Of a stretch of DNA of 64,000 nucleotides, positions 57,660-64,000 are shown piece after piece. The notes beneath the pieces are model-generated. The model saw only the letters and a list, made by a program, of their open reading frames with translations. It did no database searches and was not told the DNA's origin. This DNA is from Curvibacter lanceolatus ATCC 14669 (GTDB taxonomy: Bacteria; Pseudomonadota; Gammaproteobacteria; Burkholderiales; Burkholderiaceae_C): the NCBI RefSeq assembly GCF_000381265.1, contig NZ_KB906281.1, positions 1 through 64,000 on the forward strand, in the 5' to 3' direction. The position numbers and the translations under genes are program-made. Each line of letters starts with the position of its first letter. The stretch's first letter is position 1.

Positions 57660-59234
57660 TCACGGCACTGCCGCCAGAACGCCTACGTCGCTTGCCCCCA
57701 TCGAGGTTCGCCCTTTGCCTGCACGCTTGGCGTCGTACATGGCTTCATCAGCGGTTTGCATCACATCCTCTGCGTCTTCACCCGCACCTGGGTAAATGGC
57801 GATGCCAATGCTGACGCTGATCCTCGCCTCCCCACGCTCCAAGGCATACGGTGCGGACACTGCGGCGATCAGCGTCTGGGCGCACTGATGTGCCGACTCG
57901 GAGTCCACATGCATCAGCAGCACAGCGAATTCGTCGCCCCCGAATCGGGCAACCACGTCAGACTCGCGCACACCGTGGCGCAGGCGGTCGGCCACGCTTC
58001 TCAGCAGGTCATCACCCGTGGCGTGACCCAGGCTGTCGTTGACCGCTTTAAAACCATCCAGGTCCATGAACAAGACGGCCATGGACTCGCCTTGTCGTCG
58101 GCACAAGGCCATGCCTTGCTCGACCTGATGGGTGAACAGGCTCCGATTGGCCAGGCCTGTCAGTGGGTCGTGATGCGCCGCGTATTGGCTCTTCATCATT
58201 TTCTCGCCGGCCACCACAAGAGCCCAGCGCATGTCGTTGGCCTCTTTGAAGTGAAGCGGAGGAATGGACTGCACATGACCTTGCACCAAAGCTGCAGCTG
58301 GCTCTGTCAAAGCTTGCATGGAGTCAGAAATCTTTGACGCGATCCACCAAGCCACCCATTGGCCGAGCAGAAGCGCGATCAGCCCCAACTCCAGCAACCA
58401 GATCATCTGCTGGTTGATGCTTTGCTCCAGTTCTGCCACGGGAATGCCAATGGTGATCGTCCACCCGGTGAGCTCAGACCGATGGTAGGCAGCCAACACC
58501 CGGATCCGGTCTAAGGTTTGGCTTTCGAACACCCCTTCGGCTGAGGAGCTGATCCGATCGCGCAGTTCGGGCGTGCTGAGTTGGCCCACGTACTTGTCGG
58601 CATCCACATTGCGTGCCGCAACTCGACCACTGCCCTCAATCAAGCCAACTCGCCAAGCCTCCGGGAATCGCTGCGTGGCGATGACCTCAGAAAGGATCTG
58701 AGGCGTGAGCAAAGCGTTGAGGGAATACTGAAACTGCCCCTCGGTGATCACCGGCACGGCCACGGTGAGCAGGTGACGCTTGCCATCCACGGCCATGAAC
58801 AAGCCTGACACACCGGGCACCTGGGTTTTGATCGTTCGCTCCAGCAAGGGCGGGTTCGGAAGCCGCGTGGGGGGTGTCTGCGGATCTCTCGCAGCAGACA
58901 TCACCATATCGCCCGCAGGTGTGATGACCAGAATGTCTGCCACCCCCATCTGAGTCCTCACAGTTGACGCTCGCTCGTGGAAGCGAGGCAGGTCGCCCTT
59001 TCGGAGATTGCTGGAGGTCGAGAGAACTTCAAGGCCTGTTTGGATGCTGAGGATCTTCTCGTCGACGATCCCGGAAATAGCCCGCGCACGCCCAAGCACC
59101 GACTCGGACATCTGGGCTCTGCTGTCCTGATACTGCTGTTTGAGCACCACGACACCCAGCGTCACGATCGGCAACACGCTCACCAACGGAAGTGCCAAAA
59201 GTGCATGGCGAATGCTGGGAACGAATCGAAACAT
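57660..59234 (-). CDS. Membrane-anchored diguanylate cyclase with periplasmic sensor
   Basis: The 524-residue protein has TM1 (about 10-30), a double-Cache-like periplasmic region of about 250 residues (MGVADILVITPAGDMVMSAA; LAAYHRSELTGWTITIGIPV), TM2 (about 285-305), a linker, and a GGDEF domain (HHDPLTGLANRSLFTHQVEQ; AVLFMDLDGFKAVNDSLGHA; VVARFGGDEFAVLLMHVDS). The intact GGDEF site predicts c-di-GMP synthesis. No RxxD inhibitory site was seen just before GGDEF. It lies 59 bases upstream of umuD on the same strand. Confidence 0.92.
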   Translation of the reverse strand: MFRFVPSIRHALLALPLVSVLPIVTLGVVVLKQQYQDSRAQMSESVLGRARAISGIVDEKILSIQTGLEVLSTSSNLRKGDLPRFHERASTVRTQMGVADILVITPAGDMVMSAARDPQTPPTRLPNPPLLERTIKTQVPGVSGLFMAVDGKRHLLTVAVPVITEGQFQYSLNALLTPQILSEVIATQRFPEAWRVGLIEGSGRVAARNVDADKYVGQLSTPELRDRISSSAEGVFESQTLDRIRVLAAYHRSELTGWTITIGIPVAELEQSINQQMIWLLELGLIALLLGQWVAWWIASKISDSMQALTEPAAALVQGHVQSIPPLHFKEANDMRWALVVAGEKMMKSQYAAHHDPLTGLANRSLFTHQVEQGMALCRRQGESMAVLFMDLDGFKAVNDSLGHATGDDLLRSVADRLRHGVRESDVVARFGGDEFAVLLMHVDSESAHQCAQTLIAAVSAPYALERGEARISVSIGIAIYPGAGEDAEDVMQTADEAMYDAKRAGKGRTSMGASDVGVLAAVP

Positions 59235-59501
59235 CGATCCATTCTAGATACGGATTTGATGACTGTGACACCTCAGGATCAGGACTTTCCATGACCCAGA
59301 GCCAGGTCAAACCTCATCAGGGCCATTGAATTGACCACCATCAAGATCGCTACACAGATCTGACGTCCAGACAAACCACCTGGAGCACGAGAAGCGGGTG
59401 AGCCTCCAAGGTCTGGCTACCCTGAGTTGTCTCAAAGCCGGGTTTGATGAACGTGGACAATCTGCGCTTAGATTTCAAGCGAAACCCAACCGGAGACCCC
59501 A

Positions 59502-59648
59502 TTGATTGACCGCGTGATTCGAATTGCCCAGGTGCTGGCCCTGCTGTGGATCGGCTACGAACTGCATGGACTGGCAAGCACAGAGCCGGCCGCAGATGAG
59601 CCGGAATCCACGGTGAGCCCAGTCCCCAGTAGCGCATTGCGTGGGTGA
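59502..59648 (+). CDS. 48-residue membrane peptide with TTG start
   Basis: The frame MIDRVIRIAQVLALLWIGYE then LHGLASTEPAADEPESTVSP starts at TTG 59502, preceded by GGAG 6 bases upstream. One TM helix is followed by an acidic periplasmic tail. The non-ATG start and small size make it less certain, but the composition is that of a real small membrane protein. A GTG at 59514 is an alternative start. Confidence 0.45.
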   Translation: MIDRVIRIAQVLALLWIGYELHGLASTEPAADEPESTVSPVPSSALRG

Positions 59649-59780
59649 TGCGAGCCCCCAGGTTCTGGGCATATGCTCCAAGTGCCAGCCCATCGGCTGA
59701 CCTTGCTTTTCCTCCCTGAGCAAGCCCGCAAGGGTTCACCCGGCCAAGTGCCGGGTTTTCTTTGGAGTGCCCGCTCAGAA

Positions 59781-60314
59781 TCAAGCTACGTTGCCGTTCA
59801 GAGCCCAATGGCTGGTTCCGCGTTCGGATTGCCAAGCCAGGCTGCACAGGCGCCAGGCCCGGCCCAGCAGCAGGCCGCTGAAGGCCCCATAAGCCAGGGC
59901 GCAACCAACGGCAAAAGCTGTTCCTTGTGTCCAATCCAGATGCAGAGCCAATGCCACACCCACTGAGTACTTGGTTACGAAAAGGCCCAGCATCGCGGCC
60001 AGTGGCGCCCAGCTTCCGGGCACAGTGAACCGGCGCAGTCCTGGCACATAGGAAGTACCGGCCGGCAGTGGCTGCCGACGTACCCACCAGGCGACTGTAA
60101 TTGTGGCCTTGAGCCAGCACAGCAGTACAAGGGTGTTGGTTGGCCAGGCGCTCATGACGCCATAAAGTGAGAGCGCAGTGAGCGCCAAGGCGGGCAGCAG
60201 CGCGCGCTGCAGTGGCATCTGCCGGCTCAAGGTCTGGCGCAGTCCCAGCCAGAGCAAGGCAAAAAACAGAGCGAAGACCCAGCGGGGAGTGTTTTGGATG
60301 ATTTGCAGCAGCAT
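59781..60314 (-). CDS. DUF6622-like polytopic membrane protein
   Basis: From ATG 60314 the 177-residue product begins MLLQIIQNTPRWVFALFFAL and contains five hydrophobic segments (LPALALTALSLYGVMSAWPT; MLGLFVTKYSVGVALALHLD; AVGCALAYGAFSGLLLGRAW). The N-terminal (L)LQI-x-x-(H/N)TPxWV pattern is, from memory, that of DUF6622 proteins. Function unknown. The frame extends upstream but loses its coding look there. Confidence 0.65.
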   Translation of the reverse strand: MLLQIIQNTPRWVFALFFALLWLGLRQTLSRQMPLQRALLPALALTALSLYGVMSAWPTNTLVLLCWLKATITVAWWVRRQPLPAGTSYVPGLRRFTVPGSWAPLAAMLGLFVTKYSVGVALALHLDWTQGTAFAVGCALAYGAFSGLLLGRAWRLCSLAWQSERGTSHWALNGNVA

Positions 60315-60465
60315 GTCGGGCTCCAGTGTGGTGGTTGGACTTGGTGTCTGACAGTGACTGTGCCCAGCCTTTGCCCTGGGCGCGATGCTGGTGCGATGAA
60401 GTGCCGGGGATTCGTCGCCGAACGCCCATACCGAGAGTGAAGCGTGTCCGGGTACAGCGCCGGCT

Positions 60466-60723
60466 TCAATCGTGCACCGGCAGCAGGTGCTGCGGCTTGG
60501 GGCGAGGTTTCTGCGGCAGAGATCCGTCCAATCCATCATGGGAACCCCATGGACTCAAGCCGGCCGCCACGGCAGCACAAGCAAGAGCCGTCCTGTGGTC
60601 AATGGGCACAGTGCCTGCCAGCAGGGAGGCATAGTCAGCAGCCTTGAAGCCGCGGGCTTGAGCGGCGGCCCGGTCGCCCAATTTCAAGTACTGCTGCCAA
60701 GCAAGAAGATCTTTGGGGCTCAT
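60466..60723 (-). CDS. Small soluble protein, unknown
   Basis: The 85-residue product reads LLAWQQYLKLGDRAAAQARG, FKAADYASLLAGTVPIDHRT and ALACAAVAAGLSPWGSHDGL, a helical, HTH-like arrangement without a known match. AAGAAAGGG precedes the ATG. It lies in front of an AT-rich region that also holds the promoter of the divergent HTH-receiver gene at 60815, so the two may be functionally linked. Confidence 0.5.
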   Translation of the reverse strand: MSPKDLLAWQQYLKLGDRAAAQARGFKAADYASLLAGTVPIDHRTALACAAVAAGLSPWGSHDGLDGSLPQKPRPKPQHLLPVHD

Positions 60724-60814
60724 TGTGAATAACCCTTTCTTACGCGGGTCACCCTTTGGTGTTTTTAAAATAAATGATTATTTAAATTCAGAATGACCAA
60801 AACTCCCGCAAGCC

Positions 60815-61405
60815 ATGGCAACCTACCAAAAAGTGACAACATTCTGCTCTACCCAGGAGGCTGCAGAAATGCTTGGCCTCAGTACGGATGAGGTAGATGC
60901 CTTGGTGGACTCCCGTGCTATTGAGGTTTGGGATGGTGCGCATGGAAGCAAGCACATCCTGCGTGAGTCGGTGCAGGCCCTTTGCAAGACCAGCCCTGCG
61001 CCGGATCCAGACAGGAGCCACAGTCGTCCACTGCTGCGGGTCTATGTCATGGATGCAGATCGCTCGGTTCTGTCGCATTATCGAGATTCGCTGGGGCAGA
61101 TTTCAACGCAGGTGCTGCCGGTCTTCTTTGACTCGATTTTTGATGCGCTACTCAAGATCGGGAGCCATCCTCCTGATGTCTTGATCCTCGACCTCTGGAC
61201 GCCTGCCGTGGATTGGTTCCCGATGATCCAGGCGTTGTGCAACGCCCCGGAATTGCATGGACTCAAGATTGCAGTCGGCACGCAGTTGAGTGAGAACCTG
61301 ATCACAGGCCGGGGAGGTTTGCCTGATGCCGTTGAGCTCTTTCAAAAGCCAATCGCTGTGCCAGAACTCGACGTGTTGATGGCAACACGGGCATGTCGGC
61401 ACTGA
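60815..61405 (+). CDS. Excisionase/MerR-like HTH fused to a receiver domain
   Basis: The 196-residue protein starts with a helix-turn-helix of the excisionase type (CSTQEAAEMLGLSTDEVDAL; VDSRAIEVWDGAHGSKHILR). From about residue 72 a response-regulator receiver domain follows: acidic pocket Asp80/Asp82 (VYVMDADRSV), phospho-acceptor Asp126 (DVLILDLWTP), Thr156 (AVGTQLS) and Lys178 (FQKPIAV). N-terminal DNA binding with C-terminal receiver is the reverse of the usual order. No kinase gene is nearby. Confidence 0.75.
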   Translation: MATYQKVTTFCSTQEAAEMLGLSTDEVDALVDSRAIEVWDGAHGSKHILRESVQALCKTSPAPDPDRSHSRPLLRVYVMDADRSVLSHYRDSLGQISTQVLPVFFDSIFDALLKIGSHPPDVLILDLWTPAVDWFPMIQALCNAPELHGLKIAVGTQLSENLITGRGGLPDAVELFQKPIAVPELDVLMATRACRH

Positions 61406-61642
61406 CCTGGGAAGCCAAGGTTCAGAACGTTTCCCCATCGGTGTCAATGCCACACCTCGCCGATGAAGTCGCCTGTGCGAGGCATTGAGTGTCTTTCAAT
61501 GCCTCTCCATGACCCAAAGCCAGATCAAGCTACAGCAGATCGTGAGCATTACACGCCGTCAGAGTTGACGGAGCAAACCTTCGCGAATCCTGCAGGAAAT
61601 CCTTCGCATCGATCAGTGAGCGAACGACAGCGATTGCCTCAA

Positions 61643-62026
61643 CTAGGACTCAATGGCAGGGGCCAACAAAGCACGAGGATCCACACCAAGGGCTTCCGCG
61701 ATCCGTTGGATGTTCCTGATGCTCAGGTTCCGACGCTTGCGCTCAATGCCCGAGATGTAGGTGCGATCCAAGTCACAAAGATCTGCCAAGGCTTCCTGCG
61801 ACAAATCTTTACTTTTGCGGATCTGCCGCATGTTGTCTGCAAACAGTCGCAGCAGCTGGTCTGGGTCTGAAGTGGGTGTCGCAGGCGACGAACCACGACC
61901 ACGTGGGCTCAAGGGCCCTCCTCGCCTAGGCTTGCTCAGCTCGGCGCTGTCCGCAACCCGCTTCTGGGGTTGGGCTGTCGGTGACTTTTTCGCCACAGCT
62001 TGAGCTTTTGAGGGTGTCTTTGCCAC
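61643..62026 (-). CDS. XRE-family helix-turn-helix regulator
   Basis: The 127-residue protein has a basic, Pro/Ser-rich N-terminal half without structure. A Cro/C1-type HTH fills about residues 60-118 (FADNMRQIRKSKDLSQEALA; DLCDLDRTYISGIERKRRNL; SIRNIQRIAEALGVDPRALL). This form matches small restriction-modification or mobile-element controllers. It is not followed by a methylase or toxin in the window. Confidence 0.87.
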   Translation of the reverse strand: MAKTPSKAQAVAKKSPTAQPQKRVADSAELSKPRRGGPLSPRGRGSSPATPTSDPDQLLRLFADNMRQIRKSKDLSQEALADLCDLDRTYISGIERKRRNLSIRNIQRIAEALGVDPRALLAPAIES

Positions 62027-62234
62027 CCCGGGATGCTCAATAATGACGGACTATGAGACCACGGACTATGAGTATCATTTCAACATCGTAAGGACACGAA
62101 GCCTGCTCCCCAATCGCTGCGGCCATATCGGCGTTGCAGCGGTTGAGGAGTTATGGCTTCATTTTTTTGTCCTGTTATGTGACTCTTAGTCTACATATTC
62201 GGAAGATTTCAAATTCAGACCACGGGAGGGTCAG

Positions 62235-62567
62235 ATGGTGTTTTGCAGGGGGTGCGGCAAGCAGCTGCACGAGACAGCTTTGACATGTCCTGGGTGCGGT
62301 GCACCTCAAAAGGACACGAGCCAGGATGGAAATGACGGGCCACTGTGGCGTCCGATCGCCACATTGATCGTTGGGATTTTGACGATCTCTCCGTTTGCAA
62401 ATCAGGGACACCTTGACCACGACACAGTGGTCGGGATCGCCGCATTTGGCTTTGGTGGCTTGGCGCTGGGAGGTTGGACCTTGAGCCAACAAAAGCGCGG
62501 TCGATGGCTGGCCATTGCCGGCGTTGCGATGGCCGGACTTGCCTTGCTGGCACTTCTGGGTAACTGA
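62235..62567 (+). CDS. Zinc-ribbon membrane protein 1
   Basis: The 110-residue protein begins with a zinc ribbon (Cys4, 7, 18, 21: MVFCRGCGKQLHETALTCPG) and continues with two or three hydrophobic segments (RPIATLIVGILTISPFANQG; GIAAFGFGGLALGGWTLSQQ; WLAIAGVAMAGLALLALLGN). GGGAGGG lies 8 bases before the ATG. The next gene encodes a very similar zinc ribbon on a different membrane domain. Function unknown. Confidence 0.75.
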   Translation: MVFCRGCGKQLHETALTCPGCGAPQKDTSQDGNDGPLWRPIATLIVGILTISPFANQGHLDHDTVVGIAAFGFGGLALGGWTLSQQKRGRWLAIAGVAMAGLALLALLGN

Positions 62568-62593
62568 GAAACGACAACGGAAAAAGGAATGTG

Positions 62594-63055
62594 ATGTCTA
62601 CAGTTTTTTGCCGCGGCTGCGGCCAACCCGTGACTGCAGTTGCAACGTCTTGCCCGAACTGCGGAGCACAACAAGCCACTCCTCAGGCCACACAACGCAA
62701 GGCCGAAGGCGCCCTTTCGGACAAGTGGGTGAAGCGGTTTGCACTCATTCAAAAGGCCGGTGGCGCCAAATTGCCCGCCCTGGGCAAGCTCCCGATGTCG
62801 GAACGACTGGCCATCAAGTTCAACATTCTTGGTTTCCTATTCGGACCGTTCTACTACGCGTTCCTAGGCATGTGGAAGCGGGCGTTGACGATGCTGGGCG
62901 TTGGCTTGTCCATCGTGTTGATCGGCGAAGTGGTGCTCAAAGCGGTGGGAGCTCACCAGTCGCTGGCCTCGTTCTTCATGGCTGGATTCTTTGCCGGCAA
63001 GGTCAATTTGGACTACTTCAAGAAGCAGATCCTCAACGACAACGGATGGTGGTGA
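62594..63055 (+). CDS. Zinc-ribbon membrane protein 2 with DUF2628-like domain
   Basis: The 153-residue protein starts at ATG 62594 (AAAAAGG 5-11 bases upstream). Its N-terminus MSTVFCRGCGQPVTAVATSC carries the same zinc ribbon as the preceding protein (Cys6, 9, 20, 23). A DUF2628-like section follows (IKFNILGFLFGPFYYAFLGM; WKRALTMLGVGLSIVLIGEV; SLASFFMAGFFAGKVNLDYF). The paired genes are 26 bases apart, and the lipoprotein gene follows 10 bases later, so the three form a unit. Confidence 0.75.
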   Translation: MSTVFCRGCGQPVTAVATSCPNCGAQQATPQATQRKAEGALSDKWVKRFALIQKAGGAKLPALGKLPMSERLAIKFNILGFLFGPFYYAFLGMWKRALTMLGVGLSIVLIGEVVLKAVGAHQSLASFFMAGFFAGKVNLDYFKKQILNDNGWW

Positions 63056-63065
63056 GGGACAAGCC

Positions 63066-63902
63066 ATGTTCATGAAGAAAAATGCATTCAAAGTGGTCGC
63101 GGCCTTTGCCACCTTGGCCTCACTTCAAGGCTGCTTCAACAGTGAAATCAATGCGGCCAAAGATCACAAAGAGGGTCAGTTCGGGCGCCTTGAAGACACC
63201 CTGAGTAGCCGGCCTTACTGCTCCGATCAAAAGTGGACCAGCCGTGATGGCCCCGAGAAGTCAGTCATCGTGACAAACACCTGCTTGGTGAAGATCGATC
63301 CAGAGGTTTTCCGATCCTCCGAGCAATATCTCCGCAAGGCCTCAGACGAGCAAGCAGAAAAGCTGCAAAACCGCCTACAGGAGTCCTTGGAAAACGCTCA
63401 ACGTGCTGTAGAGGAGACGCAACGACGCATCGCCACAATTGACGTCAACGCACCAGAGCCGAAGGGTTTCGCACGCTTCATCTATACGCCGCCTGCAGAG
63501 CTTTTGGCGGAGAGCCAGGCAAAACTTGTCAAACAACAGGAAGTGCTCAAAGAGTGGACGGAATTCCAAGCCCCGGGATCCGCAAAAATCAACGAATGCC
63601 ATGCGCAAGACCTCAAGACCCTCGAAGATCGACTGAATGCGGCTCGGCAGGACCGCTATGAAGAAATCATCGAGGTCAGGGTTCTTGAAAAAAAGACCAC
63701 GCTGCACTCGTTTGACATGCGCTTCGCAGGCAAGCAATCGACTGTCGGCCCATATGAACAGTTCCAATACATGTCCAAGTACATACTTCCCCGCCAATGG
63801 GAAGACATTCAGCTCATATGGAAGACGAGGGTTGAAGCGAACTTGGCGATCGACTTGCCACAACGTTGCCAATTACAAGCCTCTGATCTGAAGAGCCAGT
63901 AG
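63066..63902 (+). CDS. Coiled-coil lipoprotein of unknown function
   Basis: The 278-residue product has a lipobox (LASLQG|C, Cys23). A short domain with a Cys pair (LSSRPYCSDQKWTSRDG; NTCLVKIDPEVF) precedes an alpha-helical coiled coil (SDEQAEKLQNRLQESLENAQ; RAVEETQRRIATIDVN; LLAESQAKLVKQQEVLKEW). A C-terminal part follows with LEKKTTLHSFDMRFAGKQS. No family recognised. It is coupled to the zinc-ribbon membrane proteins. The frame ends inside the window; the last 98 bases hold no supportable gene. Confidence 0.7.
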   Translation: MFMKKNAFKVVAAFATLASLQGCFNSEINAAKDHKEGQFGRLEDTLSSRPYCSDQKWTSRDGPEKSVIVTNTCLVKIDPEVFRSSEQYLRKASDEQAEKLQNRLQESLENAQRAVEETQRRIATIDVNAPEPKGFARFIYTPPAELLAESQAKLVKQQEVLKEWTEFQAPGSAKINECHAQDLKTLEDRLNAARQDRYEEIIEVRVLEKKTTLHSFDMRFAGKQSTVGPYEQFQYMSKYILPRQWEDIQLIWKTRVEANLAIDLPQRCQLQASDLKSQ

Positions 63903-64000
63903 CGAAAGACGCCACGGGCGAGATTCAATAAAGGTTTCGGGATATAAATTGTGGGGACAAAGTGCATATTCCGATCCGTTCAACCTATGGACCCGATCCG

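Noticed and set aside
1-64000. tRNA, rRNA or CRISPR arrays
   Set aside because: No cloverleaf-like segment, ribosomal stretch or regular repeat-spacer pattern was seen by eye. A tRNAscan or Infernal run would be decisive.

Overview
The window reads as chromosomal or megaplasmid DNA of a GC-rich betaproteobacterium of the order Burkholderiales, most likely Comamonadaceae-like. This rests on the Bug/TctC-type solute-binding protein, FCD-GntR, LysR and AraC regulators beside short catabolic operons, DUF1302/DUF1329 relics, and ICE-type cargo genes (DUF932, YqaJ, RadC). No rRNA, tRNA or CRISPR array was found. The genus is inference only.

Layout. (1) 0.2-2.3 kb: small membrane and secreted proteins of unknown function, then an HU-type DNA-binding protein. 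(2) 2.4-3.8 kb: a tyrosine-recombinase remnant next to a complete IS30-family element whose inverted repeats and 3-bp target duplication can be read. (3) 3.9-21.4 kb: a copper (possibly copper/silver) resistance island. copRS diverge from a long operon encoding a TolC-like protein, a multicopper oxidase, a CopI-like cupredoxin, a DUF411/CopG-like CxCC protein, a CusF-like chaperone, Met/His-rich small proteins, an ICMT-like membrane protein and a Cu P-type ATPase. A second unit carries DUF2789-cusC-cusB(CusF fusion)-cusA, and a third unit is a small His-containing exported protein. The three units start with the same CopR-type box at nearly the same distance. (4) 21.6-24.8 kb: a LemA-TPM-TPM block and an EamA-type transporter with a His-rich tail. 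(5) 24.9-29.4 kb: a chromate operon on the minus strand, chrB-chrA-chrC/E fusion-ChrB-like domain protein, followed by two tandem paralogous small proteins, with a near-perfect palindrome before chrB.

(6) 29.4-31.45 kb is a gene graveyard: truncated DUF1329 and DUF1302 genes, a GntR C-terminus, a second integrase C-terminus and a frameshifted acyl-CoA dehydrogenase. (7) 31.5-37.3 kb is cargo of an integrative/conjugative element: two small proteins, a radC with an internal amber codon, DUF932, YqaJ, a gp3/RDF-like protein and two small unknowns. GC-rich hairpins followed by T-runs recur before or inside these genes.

(8) 37.5-55.7 kb is ordinary accessory metabolism. It holds an FAH / alpha-beta hydrolase / amidohydrolase operon with a divergent AraC regulator, an EmrAB-OMF-type pump with DUF190 and thioredoxin-fold-like partners, two isochorismatase-like hydrolases around a LysR gene, an Old Yellow Enzyme-pirin-hydrolase-flavin monooxygenase operon, and a Bug protein/hydrolase unit divergent from a GntR gene. 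(9) 55.7-59.2 kb: umuDC, with a LexA-like box covering both the -10 region and the start codon, downstream of a diguanylate cyclase. (10) 59.5-64 kb: small membrane proteins, an HTH-receiver fusion, an XRE regulator, two zinc-ribbon membrane proteins and a coiled-coil lipoprotein.

The strongest leads are the CopR-box promoter architecture, the tandem small proteins ending the chromate operon, the SOS box on the umuD start codon, the HTH-receiver fusion, the recurrent hairpins in the ICE cargo, and the pump with a PII-like (DUF190) partner. All function calls come from reading motifs by eye; no database search was run.
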